From Treponema succinifaciens DSM 2489 (GTDB lineage: Bacteria; Spirochaetota; Spirochaetia; Treponematales; Treponemataceae), in NCBI RefSeq assembly GCF_000195275.1, contig NC_015385.1, positions 2,558,501-2,622,500 of the forward strand: a stretch of DNA of 64,000 bases, written 5' to 3'. The translations under genes were made by a program, and so were the position numbers. This document shows, in pieces, positions 24,139 to 33,246 of the stretch. A model generated the notes under the pieces. The model saw nothing but the letters and a program-made list of their open reading frames with translations, was not told where the DNA came from and did not search any database. Each line of letters starts with the position of its first letter. Position 1 is the stretch's first letter.

Positions 24139-26034
24139 ATGCGTAAACATCCTGTAAGAAAGTTTTTTGGACTTACACTCCTTTATTCAGCTATTATTGT
24201 CGGCATTTTTGTTATTCAATTTAAGTCCAACTCTGTATTTTCCAAATCTTTGGGAGACTTGAATTTTTCAATTTCCCAGATTCAAACAGAAAACAATGGG
24301 ACAAGTTTAAAAAATCAGATAAAAGTATCTTTTAAAGGTATTACATTTTCAGCGGACGACAAAAATCCGATAACTGCAAAAGATTCCAACGGAAACTTAA
24401 GGCCTCTTTTTCTTGAATCCTATGAAGAACTGACTGATTCCGTGGAATTTTCTTTTAACGGTGGCGCGCACATAATGTTCCGCCAGATTCAGGATGAAGA
24501 AAATTCAACTGCTCTTTCAATTCTTGCAGTTCCGCCTGAAAACTGTACAGAAATTTTCCTTCCATATAAGATTGCGCAAACCTACAGCACGGAAAATGTT
24601 TCTCCGGCAAATATTCTTGTAACTTCAAAAGACGGAATTTTCAGTTTTACATCCCACAGATTCAGCGCGGAAAAAATTGCATTTACAAAAACAGATTCCG
24701 CGGCGCAATATTCGCATTACAATCCCACAAAAAAATTCACATTTGACCTTGTTGCAGATCTCAAAGGAACCAGCGACAGCGAAATCAGAGAACTTACAAC
24801 AAAAATCCGCTACAGCCTTGTTGAAAAAATTCAGTCCGCATTGGCTCAGGCAAAAATCGACTCGCTTTCGGAAACAGACATCACGGCTTATGTTGCGGAA
24901 CTTGCTTCCCAAGGAAAATATAATCAGGCAATTGATTCAATTCCAGATTCGTTCAAAAAAGGAAACAAACGAACTTATATTTCTTCTCCATATTTTGACA
25001 ATCTTCTTTCAATGAGCAGAAGCCTTTCAGTTCAAACTGAAAAATACGCGTCGCTTGTGCAGTCAAATTCGGCGGAAGTTTTCACAGTTGAAGGAATTTC
25101 CGATTACATTTTGCGTGAAAAAAAATCTTCGGCAATAAAAAATCTCATAGAAACTGTTTCAAAGGCAAGCGGATTTTCTCCGTTTCAGGCAGCCGGAATT
25201 ATAAGCGTCTACACGAATTTAAAAGCCAAAGATTCCGCGCTCGTCCAGCCGCTTGAAGCCGTAATAGAAACTTGCGTAAATTCCATTCAGGAAAACTGCA
25301 AAATTGAAAATGGAATTCTAAAAGTTCAAAAAGACGCAGAAAATTCGATGGACATTTACGAAATGGTCTTTACCGGAGACGCTTTGCAGAAACTTGGAAT
25401 TTTGCAAGAAAATAAAATTTTGGTTCAAGCTGGAAATCTGATTATTTATTCAAGCCTTTCTGGAGCAGACACAAGCATAAGGACAATCGCAAATATTTAT
25501 CCTATTATAGTAAAGAGCAATTATTTTTATCCGCACACAGAAATTCTTGGCTGGTACGGAAACACTTGCGTTTGGGCATGGACTTGCGCAAAATCGATTT
25601 TTTACACACAGGAACCGGCAAACACAGCAAATATTTTCATAGATTTTCCGTTGTCTTTAACGCATTACATTATGCTGAACGGAATTCCTAATTTCCACGG
25701 AAAAATTGAAATCCAGAGCCAAATGTTCAGAACTGATCCGCGTTTTGAAACTTACAATTCATCTGGCTATGTTTACCAGAATTCTTCACGCTCGCTGTTT
25801 ATAAAATCGCGTCATAAGTCAAAAATGGAGCTCATAAGACTTTTCTATGACGAACCAAGGACTTTTGAGACAACCGCAGACTTGTCAAAAGTTCCGCCGT
25901 TGCCAAAACCGCCAGCACCAGAACCTAAAAAAACAGAGCCAGAAACGCAAAATTCAGTTTCCGCAGAAGAAAATCCACCGGAACTTTCAAATTCTGAAAG
26001 CAGCACGGCAAATTTAATTTCCGAAGAACAGTAA
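24139..26034 (+). CDS. Large membrane-anchored envelope protein, unknown function
   Basis: 631 aa that I do not recognise. An N-terminal span (LTLLYSAIIVGIFVIQF) after a basic HPVRK start suggests a signal anchor with the bulk outside the cytoplasm. The next ~180 residues are beta-rich (FSISQIQTENNGTS, SVEFSFNGGAHIMFRQI). The middle is helical with repeated Ser/Lys-rich segments. The C-terminal 60 residues are Pro/Glu/Ser-rich (PPLPKPPAPEPKK), a flexible tail. No catalytic motif stands out. It is divergent from the TPR lipoprotein gene, sharing a 63-bp intergenic region, which suggests related envelope roles. Confidence 0.75.
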   Translation: MRKHPVRKFFGLTLLYSAIIVGIFVIQFKSNSVFSKSLGDLNFSISQIQTENNGTSLKNQIKVSFKGITFSADDKNPITAKDSNGNLRPLFLESYEELTDSVEFSFNGGAHIMFRQIQDEENSTALSILAVPPENCTEIFLPYKIAQTYSTENVSPANILVTSKDGIFSFTSHRFSAEKIAFTKTDSAAQYSHYNPTKKFTFDLVADLKGTSDSEIRELTTKIRYSLVEKIQSALAQAKIDSLSETDITAYVAELASQGKYNQAIDSIPDSFKKGNKRTYISSPYFDNLLSMSRSLSVQTEKYASLVQSNSAEVFTVEGISDYILREKKSSAIKNLIETVSKASGFSPFQAAGIISVYTNLKAKDSALVQPLEAVIETCVNSIQENCKIENGILKVQKDAENSMDIYEMVFTGDALQKLGILQENKILVQAGNLIIYSSLSGADTSIRTIANIYPIIVKSNYFYPHTEILGWYGNTCVWAWTCAKSIFYTQEPANTANIFIDFPLSLTHYIMLNGIPNFHGKIEIQSQMFRTDPRFETYNSSGYVYQNSSRSLFIKSRHKSKMELIRLFYDEPRTFETTADLSKVPPLPKPPAPEPKKTEPETQNSVSAEENPPELSNSESSTANLISEEQ

Positions 26035-26180
26035 AAATTCTTTGACAACCTAAATCCTCGGAACCGAAGCGAAAAAAAATAAATTTTTTCACTATTTTTT
26101 GTCATTTTAAAGAAATATGTGCTATAATTACTCAAAATACCGTTACATCAACTTTTTGAAAAACAGCAGCAGGAGCAATT

Positions 26181-27611
26181 GTGAACAAACGTGATTTCCC
26201 AAAAATCCACTTTTACGATCAGGATTTTGTAGATATTTATGATAAAACTTGGAACTGGCTTTCTGAATATTGGATTAACACAGAAACAGGCGAACAAGAC
26301 AGCGAAGGACTTTTTGTTTATCCTGTAAATGGAAAATATATACTAGATCAACTTGAAACAATTTTTTCATCATTTTTCCTCGTTTACTCAAATAGAAATT
26401 ATCCGGCAAGCAAAAACATAGATTATTTTTATGCGCGTCAAGAAGAAAACGGAGCAATCAGATGGAAGTATGATGCAGCTACAAACAGCCCTGTTATTGA
26501 CAAAAAAAATCCAGAGGGAATAGGTCTTCCGCTTTTTGCCTGGGCTGAATTCAATTTGTATCACAAAAGCGCAAACAAACGCCGCATAAAAGAAGTAATG
26601 CCGGTGCTGCAAAAATACATGGAATGGATTGACAGAACTTTCAAGCAGCAAAACGGACTTTATTCAGTTCCACATGAATGCTCAACAATGTTCAATTCTC
26701 CGCGGAAAGGCGCATTTTATCCTGTCGATTTCAACTGCTGCATGGCAATCAATATGGCGCATATGTCAGCACTTGGAGATATTCTGAATGACAAGGACTT
26801 GAGCTTTCAGTATAAAAAAATGTATTTCAGCCTAAAAACCAGAATAAACAGTCTTATGTGGGATGTGGAAAGCGGTTTTTACTACGATTTGGACAAAAAC
26901 GAGCAGCGTCTTTCACAAAAAACTATAGCCGGATTCTGGCCGTTGCTTGCGGAACTTTCAAATGCAGACAGGGCTGACACTCTTATTGCTCATTTAAGCA
27001 ACCCAAAGACATTCGGCACAGACCATCCATTCCCTACTTTAAGCGCGGACAGCCCGGACTTCAAAGAAAATGGCGAAGGATTCAAAGGCTCTGTTTTGGC
27101 TCCGTTCAACTTCATGGTTATAAAGGGACTTGAAAAATATCAGCGTTACGCATTTGCACGCGAATGTTCAATCCGGCACTTGTATTATATTCTCGAAGCA
27201 TTAAGCCCGGCGGACTCAAAACGGAAAGGCGACTTGTACGAAGCATATCTTCCATGCCAGGAAGGTCCTGCAACCTGCCGAAGCGAAAAAGATTTTCCGC
27301 GCAAACGTTTTTTGCATTTTACCGGTCTTTCAACAGTTGCGCTCATGATTGAAAACGTAATCGGTCTGAACATAAGCCTTCCAAGAAAGACTGTAGACTG
27401 GATTATTCCGAACCTTGAAATCATGGGAATTGAAAAGCTTTCATTAAAGCGGAACCTTATCACAATTCTCAGCAATAAAAGCAAACGCGGCTGGGAAATT
27501 CAGATGGAAAGCGAAAAACTCTACTATTTTACAATCAATATTTTGGATCAAAAGAAAAAAACGCTTCCTATTCCAAGCGGAAAATGCTCAATGCTTATCG
27601 ACAAATTGTAA
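26181..27611 (+). CDS. Six-hairpin glycosidase-fold protein (GH63/trehalase-like)
   Basis: 476 aa, GTG start after AGGAG. It has the (alpha/alpha)6 toroid typical of GH63/GH37: IGLPLFAWAEF, GFYYDLDKNEQR, KTIAGFWPLLAELSN, NPKTFGTDHPFPTLS, FKGSVLAPFNFMVIKGL, DLYEAYLPCQEGP and RKRFLHFTGLSTVALMIENVIG. Relatives hydrolyse alpha-glucosides such as trehalose or mannosylglycerate. At the usual general-acid site, where many relatives carry an Asp just before a Ser-Pro-Arg, it reads TMFNSPR, so the acid may be missing. It has no signal peptide, so it is cytoplasmic. It lies upstream of ppx-ppk on the same strand. Confidence 0.75.
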   Translation: MNKRDFPKIHFYDQDFVDIYDKTWNWLSEYWINTETGEQDSEGLFVYPVNGKYILDQLETIFSSFFLVYSNRNYPASKNIDYFYARQEENGAIRWKYDAATNSPVIDKKNPEGIGLPLFAWAEFNLYHKSANKRRIKEVMPVLQKYMEWIDRTFKQQNGLYSVPHECSTMFNSPRKGAFYPVDFNCCMAINMAHMSALGDILNDKDLSFQYKKMYFSLKTRINSLMWDVESGFYYDLDKNEQRLSQKTIAGFWPLLAELSNADRADTLIAHLSNPKTFGTDHPFPTLSADSPDFKENGEGFKGSVLAPFNFMVIKGLEKYQRYAFARECSIRHLYYILEALSPADSKRKGDLYEAYLPCQEGPATCRSEKDFPRKRFLHFTGLSTVALMIENVIGLNISLPRKTVDWIIPNLEIMGIEKLSLKRNLITILSNKSKRGWEIQMESEKLYYFTINILDQKKKTLPIPSGKCSMLIDKL

Positions 27612-27735
27612 CATATTCCGCTCTGAATGTTTTAGAGCTAAAAATGTAAAATAGTTTTTAGAAAACGCCGGATTTAACAGCAAATTAACACAAATCAAAG
27701 CGTTTCTAAAAGTTAATGGAATAAGGTAATTTTTA

Positions 27736-29274
27736 ATGAACACACCTCAAGCTGTAATTGAGATTGGCTCAACAGGAATAAGGCTTCTTGTTGCTGAACC
27801 AGTTGAAGTCCAATCACAGAAAAAATTTAACATTCTCGACCGAAGCGATCAGCCTGTGAATTTGGGACGCGATGTTTTTACCACACGCTCAATAAGCCGC
27901 GAAACTCTTTTGATTTGCCTGCATATTCTTGAACGCTACGCAGAGCAACTGGCAGCCTGGGGAATCAGCCGGGAAGAAACAATTGTAATCGCCACAAGCG
28001 CAGTCCGCGAGGCAGAAAACAGAGATCCATTCGTTGACCGAATAAAAGTAAAAACAGGCTTTATTGTCCATGTAATCGATGGAATTGAAGAAAACAGGCT
28101 CATGTATCTTGCCGTAAGCGAATGCATAAAAGAAGGAAGCGTTGCAATCCGTCAAAACGACTCAATTTTCCTTGACATTTCAGGCGGTGCAACAGAAATG
28201 ATGCTCATGGAAAAAGGCAGAATCATCGGGGCGCACAGCATGAGGCTGGGAACTGTAATCATTGAGCAGATGATTCATTCCATGATGGGAAACCTTGACG
28301 ATGCCCGAAGATTCATTTCAGAGTTTATACGAAACACAAAAAATACGCTGAACGCAGAAATAAATTTGGACAAAATCCAGCAGTTTATTGTTTTAGGCAA
28401 CGACATGAAAATTGTTTCGCTTTTTGTCGGAAAGCCAATCTCACCGTTTTTGTGGGAAGTTGAGCGCGGAGCATTTGAAAATTTCGTGGATGAAGTTCAG
28501 CATTACACGCCAGAAGAATGCATTGCAAAATTCAAAATGAACTACAATGAAGCGCAGACATTTCAAATTTCTTTAGTCGCCTACAAACTTTTTATTCAGC
28601 TTACAAATGTAACAAAGTTTATTGTTCCGGACACTTCAATCCGCGAAGGAATTCTTTTAAGCCGGAATCAGCTTTCCAATCCTGAAATTCAAAACGACTT
28701 TACCCAGCAAATTTTAGCAGGCGCAAAGGCAATTTTGAAAAAATATCAGGGCGATGAAAGCCATGCTGAATACGTGCGCAAAACCAGCCTTCAAATTTAC
28801 GATGCGCTCCAAAAGGAACTCGGCTTCGATTCCCACGTCCGCGTGCTTCTTGAAATAAGCGCAATTCTTCACGATGTCGGAATGTTTATCAGGGCGGAAG
28901 ATCACAATATCCATGGAAAATACATCGTAAACAACAGCGAAATTTTCGGGCTGAACCGAGATGACAAATCCATTGTTGCGCAGATAATAAGCTTTCACCG
29001 CGGAAGCAAAATGCCGCAGGAAGATGAGGAATTCAGGCTTTTGTCCAGAAGCAGAAGAATGACCGTTTTAAAGCTAAGCGCAATTCTCCGTGTGGCAGAC
29101 GCGCTAGACAGAACGCACAAGCAGCATCTGTACAACTTCAACATTTCTTTTGCGAAAGACAGCATAACGTTCAGAACAAAAGGACATAATAATCTTTCCT
29201 TGGAAAAACTTGCCGTCTCAGAAAAAGGCGACTTGTTTGAAAATATTTTTGGCTACAAAATAGTATTGGTATAG
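27736..29274 (+). CDS. ppx: Exopolyphosphatase / guanosine pentaphosphatase (Ppx/GppA)
   Basis: 512 aa. The actin-like ATPase fold begins VIEIGSTGIRLLVAE (phosphate-1 loop), followed by IATSAVREAENR, IDGIEENRLMYLAV and the phosphate-2 loop IFLDISGGATEMMLM. A C-terminal HD-type domain has ISAILHDVGMFI with the His-Asp pair and AQIISFHRG. It releases phosphate from polyphosphate ends and may act on pppGpp. Three bases separate it from ppk, so the two opposing activities are co-transcribed. A short inverted repeat (TAGAAAACGC and GCGTTTCTA) lies in the 124 bp upstream and may be an operator. Confidence 0.9.
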   Translation: MNTPQAVIEIGSTGIRLLVAEPVEVQSQKKFNILDRSDQPVNLGRDVFTTRSISRETLLICLHILERYAEQLAAWGISREETIVIATSAVREAENRDPFVDRIKVKTGFIVHVIDGIEENRLMYLAVSECIKEGSVAIRQNDSIFLDISGGATEMMLMEKGRIIGAHSMRLGTVIIEQMIHSMMGNLDDARRFISEFIRNTKNTLNAEINLDKIQQFIVLGNDMKIVSLFVGKPISPFLWEVERGAFENFVDEVQHYTPEECIAKFKMNYNEAQTFQISLVAYKLFIQLTNVTKFIVPDTSIREGILLSRNQLSNPEIQNDFTQQILAGAKAILKKYQGDESHAEYVRKTSLQIYDALQKELGFDSHVRVLLEISAILHDVGMFIRAEDHNIHGKYIVNNSEIFGLNRDDKSIVAQIISFHRGSKMPQEDEEFRLLSRSRRMTVLKLSAILRVADALDRTHKQHLYNFNISFAKDSITFRTKGHNNLSLEKLAVSEKGDLFENIFGYKIVLV

Positions 29275-29277
29275 CTT

Positions 29278-31407
29278 ATGGCAAAGACAAAATTTTTTAA
29301 CAGAGAATTAAGCTGGATTGAATTCAACGCAAGAGTTCTGAATGAATCTTTAAGAAAAGAAGTTCCGCTTTTGGAACGGCTTAGGTTTCTTGCAATTACA
29401 GAAAGCAACTTTGACGAATTTTTCCAAGTAAGGGTCGCAAGCATAAAACGCCGGATTCAAAATTCCCAAGGAAAAAACTTCGTTGATGCGAGCGGACTTA
29501 CAGATTCCGCTGTGCTCAAAAAAATTTCAGAAAAAACACGCGCGCTTACAAAGCTTCAATATTCAACACTGATGAATGACGTTTTGCCCTCTCTTGCAAA
29601 AGAAGGCTTTGTTTACGTTCCTTCAAAAAACTACACGCAGGCGCAGGAAGCATTTACAGAAAACCTTTTCAAGCATGAAATTTTTCCGCTTTTAACGCCA
29701 TTAAGAACTGACATGGATGTTTTTCCTCATGTAGGCGCACTTTGCCTTACCGCGGCATTTCTTCTTGAGCCAATGGAAGGAGTAAGAAAAATCAAAAATG
29801 CGCTTTCAACTTCGCAGGAATCAGATATTGTTGCACTAGTTCAAATTCCATCGGCAATAAACAGAATTGTATGGCTTCCGTCTTCAGAAGGAACAAAGCA
29901 ATTTGCGCTAATTGACGACATTATTCGGCTTTACGGAACAAAACTTTTTCCGGGCTACAAAGTCCAGGAAACAATGCTTTTTAAAATAGCACGGGATGCG
30001 GATTTCGCAGTAAACGAAGATTCCGGGGAGCATTTTATTCAAGCGATGGAAGAAGTTCTTGAAAAACGCCAATCCTCGTTCGCAGTAAGAATGACTTACG
30101 ATTTTGCAAGCGAAAAACTTTTAAGATTTTTAAAGCAGCACCTTAATCTTTCAAATGAAGATGTTTACGAAGCCTGCGGAATTCTTGATCCTTCATCTTT
30201 GGATGATCTTTTTAACATCGAAGGCGCAGAAAAATACATTTACCCTGAATGGGAGCACTTCTTTCCGAATTCGCTTCCAGAAGAAGAAACTTACTGGAAT
30301 GTTTTTAGACAACAGGATATTCTTTTAAATGTTCCTTACGAAAGCTACGAGCCGGTTGTAAATTTTATACATCAGGCGGCGCATGATGAACAGGTTCTTG
30401 CAATAAAAATGACCTTATACAGAACGGGAAGCAACAGCCCGATTGTAAAAGCATTAAAGGAAGCAGCGCAAAACGGAAAGCAGGTTACAGTTTTCGTTGA
30501 GCTTAAAGCCCGCTTTGATGAAAAACGAAATATTTCCTGGGCAGAAGAACTTGAAAAAGCCGGCGCAATTGTTGTATACGGAATTGTAAATTTAAAAGTC
30601 CATGCAAAAATCTGCCTTGTTGTAAGACGCGAAAGCGATGGAATCCGGCGTTATGTGCACATAGGAACAGGAAACTACAATCCAAAGACTGCAAAGCTTT
30701 ACCAAGACTTGTCAGTTTTTACAACAAACCACGAGCTTGTAAACGACGCCACTTTGTTCTTCAATGTAATTTCTGGATACAGCGCGCTTCAAACAATGCA
30801 TCATCTTTACATGGCACCTGTAACTTTAAAAAGCCGGCTTCTTGAACTTATTGAGCGGGAAATTCAACAAAGCACAAAAGAAACTCCGGGACACATTGTT
30901 GCAAAAATGAACAGCCTTTGCCATCCGCAGATAATTGAAGCACTTTACAAGGCAAGCAATGCAGGCGTAAAAATAGAACTCAATATCCGCGGAATCTGCA
31001 CATTAGTTCCCGGAGTAAAAGGCATGAGCGAAAACATAAAAGTTGTAAGTATTGTGGACAGATACCTTGAGCATTCAAGAATTTTTTATTTCCAAAACGG
31101 CGGCTCTGAAGAAATTTATTTAAGCAGCGCAGACTGGATGGAAAGAAATCTTGACAAGCGAATTGAACTCATGTTCCCGGTTTCTGACAAAAAAGTCTTT
31201 AAAATAGTCAAAGAGATTTTGTTTTTGTATTTTCAAGACAACACGCACAGCCACATTTTGCAAAAAACAGGACTTTGGAAACAGATTTCTCCAGAAAAAA
31301 ATGAGCAGGGAGTCCGTGTTCAGGAAGTTCTTTATAAAAAATACAAGAAAAAAGCTGATATAAAAAAGAACACACCGCGCGCAGAATTCACTGTACGCCG
31401 CAAATAA
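29278..31407 (+). CDS. ppk1: Polyphosphate kinase 1
   Basis: 709 aa, the normal Ppk1 length. N domain with FFNRELSWIEFNARVL and TESNFDEFFQVRVASI; head domain; then the two phospholipase-D-like C domains with IKMTLYRTGSNSPIVKAL, the autophosphorylated-histidine region LKVHAKICLVV, and YVHIGTGNYNPKTAKLY. It makes polyphosphate reversibly from ATP at the membrane periphery. It is the second gene of the ppx-ppk operon, ended by a hairpin terminator about 210 bp downstream after an intergenic repeat. Confidence 0.95.
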   Translation: MAKTKFFNRELSWIEFNARVLNESLRKEVPLLERLRFLAITESNFDEFFQVRVASIKRRIQNSQGKNFVDASGLTDSAVLKKISEKTRALTKLQYSTLMNDVLPSLAKEGFVYVPSKNYTQAQEAFTENLFKHEIFPLLTPLRTDMDVFPHVGALCLTAAFLLEPMEGVRKIKNALSTSQESDIVALVQIPSAINRIVWLPSSEGTKQFALIDDIIRLYGTKLFPGYKVQETMLFKIARDADFAVNEDSGEHFIQAMEEVLEKRQSSFAVRMTYDFASEKLLRFLKQHLNLSNEDVYEACGILDPSSLDDLFNIEGAEKYIYPEWEHFFPNSLPEEETYWNVFRQQDILLNVPYESYEPVVNFIHQAAHDEQVLAIKMTLYRTGSNSPIVKALKEAAQNGKQVTVFVELKARFDEKRNISWAEELEKAGAIVVYGIVNLKVHAKICLVVRRESDGIRRYVHIGTGNYNPKTAKLYQDLSVFTTNHELVNDATLFFNVISGYSALQTMHHLYMAPVTLKSRLLELIEREIQQSTKETPGHIVAKMNSLCHPQIIEALYKASNAGVKIELNIRGICTLVPGVKGMSENIKVVSIVDRYLEHSRIFYFQNGGSEEIYLSSADWMERNLDKRIELMFPVSDKKVFKIVKEILFLYFQDNTHSHILQKTGLWKQISPEKNEQGVRVQEVLYKKYKKKADIKKNTPRAEFTVRRK

Positions 31408-31443
31408 AAAAATATCGGTTTAAACTGAAATTATTCTGTCATG

Positions 31444-31593
31444 GAGTGTCTAATAAGTTCTAAATGTCATTTTCGTACTTGATACTGCGATGTTTGCATA
31501 GCAAACTCGGTTAGCAATCTCTAAATGATTGCAATATATGCATTTAAATTTTCAGGTCAAGCCCGAAAATGACAAAAAAGATACTTTTATGAC
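31444..31593 (-). repeat. Dispersed palindromic intergenic repeat, copy 2 (inverted)
   Basis: The reverse complement reads AAAAGTATCTTTTTTGTCAT, then TTTCGGGCTTGACCTGAAAAT, TAACCGAGTTTGC, GCAGTATCAAGTACGA, AATGACATTT and GAACTTATT, the same order of words as copy 1. The two share more than twenty identical bases around GCAGTATCAAGTACGA. It lies between ppk1 and infA. Confidence 0.75.
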
Positions 31594-31615
31594 ATCCCCA
31601 TCTATTGCTACATAT

Positions 31616-31649
31616 AAAAAAACTGCCCAATTTTTTGGACAGTTTTTTT
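31616..31649 (+). terminator. Terminator between ppk1 and infA, possibly bidirectional
   Basis: AACTG-C-CCAA, loop TTTT, TTGG-A-CAGTT forms a hairpin with one internal mismatch followed by seven T on the plus strand and preceded by five or more A, giving a T tract on the other strand as well. It can end both ppx-ppk and infA transcripts. Confidence 0.75.
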
Positions 31650-31672
31650 CATTTTAAATAAACTTGACTTTT

Positions 31673-31894
31673 TTATCTTTCGCGGAAAATAATACGACCG
31701 CGGTTCAAATCATAAGGCGAAAGTTCTACTTTTACACTGTCACCAGGAACAATACGGATATAGTGTTTGCGCATTTTTCCGCTAAGATGTCCCAAAATAA
31801 TATGGCCATTTTTTAATTCAACACGGAACATTGTGTTAGGCAATGCTTCTTTTACAATTCCTTCAACTTCTATAGCCTCATCTTTACTAGCCAC
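31673..31894 (-). CDS. infA: Translation initiation factor IF-1
   Basis: 73 aa from a GTG at 31894, four bases after GGAGG; the longer frame upstream has no homology. An S1-like OB fold: [61 protein letters not shown]. It binds the 30S A site during initiation. In many bacteria infA sits in the spc/alpha ribosomal region; here it is about 11 kb away as a single gene, next to the dksA-like gene in the divergent direction. Confidence 0.96.
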   Translation of the reverse strand: MASKDEAIEVEGIVKEALPNTMFRVELKNGHIILGHLSGKMRKHYIRIVPGDSVKVELSPYDLNRGRIIFRER

Positions 31895-32016
31895 AATTCC
31901 TCCAAAAAAATGTTTGCCTTTTTGACAAAATATTCGTATACTATTATGAACAAAACATTTAAGACTGTCAACATCAAACATTGAAATCAAAGGCAGTTTT
32001 ATAGGGGAAGGCTCAA

Positions 32017-32373
32017 ATGAAAAAAGAATTTGTAGATAAACAGAAAAAAAAGTTAATCGCAGAAAGAAATGAAATCCTTGATTCGCTCGCAGGACGCAAT
32101 GAGCAGCTTACAAAGCTTGTTGACACATTGGAATCAGGCGATGATGTAGACATTGCATCCGACACAATTGACAGAACTCTTCTTAACTCGCTTGGAGAAG
32201 CTGACCAGCGCAGGCTTACAATGATTGACAGGGCATTAGACAGAATCCGCCAGGAAACTTACGGACAGTGTCTGTCATGCGGAAAACAAATTCCAGAAGC
32301 CCGCCTTGAGGCTCTTCCTTATGCAGTTCTTTGCGTAGAATGCCAGGCAAAAGAAGAGCGTAAAAACCGCTAG
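32017..32373 (+). CDS. DksA/TraR-family zinc-finger protein
   Basis: 118 aa. An N-terminal coiled-coil hairpin with DDVDIASD at the tip region (DksA uses acidic tip residues to reach the polymerase active site through the secondary channel), then a C4 zinc finger [25 protein letters not shown]. It likely modulates RNA polymerase at rRNA and amino-acid promoters with ppGpp. GGGGAAGG precedes the ATG. Its stop shares CTAG with the convergent PHP gene. Confidence 0.88.
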   Translation: MKKEFVDKQKKKLIAERNEILDSLAGRNEQLTKLVDTLESGDDVDIASDTIDRTLLNSLGEADQRRLTMIDRALDRIRQETYGQCLSCGKQIPEARLEALPYAVLCVECQAKEERKNR

Positions 32374-33212
32374 TAAATTTCTTGAGTTTTTAAAGATCCG
32401 TCTTCATAGTACGAAAGTTCTGTGTAGCCGGATTTTTTTATGTACTCAACAGCCTCATCAAACCACCAGTCAATTCCAAAAGCCAAATGCGCATCGGATG
32501 TTATCGTAACAGGAACATTCCGCTCTTTTAAAAGCGACAAAAAATACGGCGATGGATACGGAAGATTCATTCCGCTTCTTAAAATTCCGCCTGTATTCAC
32601 TTCGACACAAACTCCAGTTTTTGCCGCCGCCTTTGCAACTTCCTTAAGCTCGTTTTTATACCACTGCGAATTTTCGTCAAAAAGATTTCTTCCGCCTAAA
32701 TTTTGCTTTCTAATCAAATCCGCATGGCCAAGAAATGTAAACGAAGACTTTTCAAGCATTTCGCGTTCCAAAGAAAAATACTCCTGAACTGCTTTTTTCA
32801 CATTTCCACCAAAGCATTCTTTTATTCTTTTGCAAACTGAATCCTGGTTTCCGTCAGCTTCAAAAAATCCTTTTTTTCCGGGAACAAAATGAACAGAGCC
32901 AATCAGAAAATCAGGATTAAATTTTTCATAGTTCTTAAAATCAGGGCTGCAAACTCCAGCGATGTAGTCAGCCTCAAAACCTGCGTAAATTTTTATTCTG
33001 CCAGAATATTTTTTCTTTAGCCGCAAAATTTCTCTTATATATTCTTCGTGGGAATTGGACGGAATGTGCCAGTCGCTTGAAAACGGATACATCGAATGGC
33101 TTGAAAATCCCAAAATGTCTATTTTTTTTTCTATTGCGACTTCAACCATTTCTTCAGGAGTGTTTTTTCCGTCGCAAAAAGTTGAGTGCGTGTGAAAATT
33201 CGATTTTATCAT
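32370..33212 (-). CDS. PHP-domain phosphatase (histidinol-phosphatase-like)
   Basis: 280 aa. The PHP metal motifs are present in order: NFHTHSTFCDGK at residue 5, the GFSSHSMYPF His, AGFEADYI with Glu, IGSVHFVP, FLGHADLI and the C-terminal ITSDAHLAFGI. This is the HisK type that removes phosphate from histidinol phosphate; no other his genes are in the window, so the substrate is uncertain. TATAAT lies only five bases before the ATG with TTGCAT 17 bases further up, so the message may be leaderless. It lies 16 bp after the response regulator gene. Confidence 0.85.
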   Translation of the reverse strand: MIKSNFHTHSTFCDGKNTPEEMVEVAIEKKIDILGFSSHSMYPFSSDWHIPSNSHEEYIREILRLKKKYSGRIKIYAGFEADYIAGVCSPDFKNYEKFNPDFLIGSVHFVPGKKGFFEADGNQDSVCKRIKECFGGNVKKAVQEYFSLEREMLEKSSFTFLGHADLIRKQNLGGRNLFDENSQWYKNELKEVAKAAAKTGVCVEVNTGGILRSGMNLPYPSPYFLSLLKERNVPVTITSDAHLAFGIDWWFDEAVEYIKKSGYTELSYYEDGSLKTQEIY

Positions 33213-33217
33213 AAAAT

Positions 33218-33246
33218 ATTATATTTTTTTAGAAATTGGAATGCAA
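33218..33246 (-). promoter_or_regulatory. Promoter of the PHP gene, likely leaderless
   Basis: On the minus strand TTGCAT (33241-33246, inside the end of the upstream gene), 17-nt spacer, consensus TATAAT (33218-33223), then five bases and the ATG. The expected transcription start coincides with the start codon. Confidence 0.6.
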
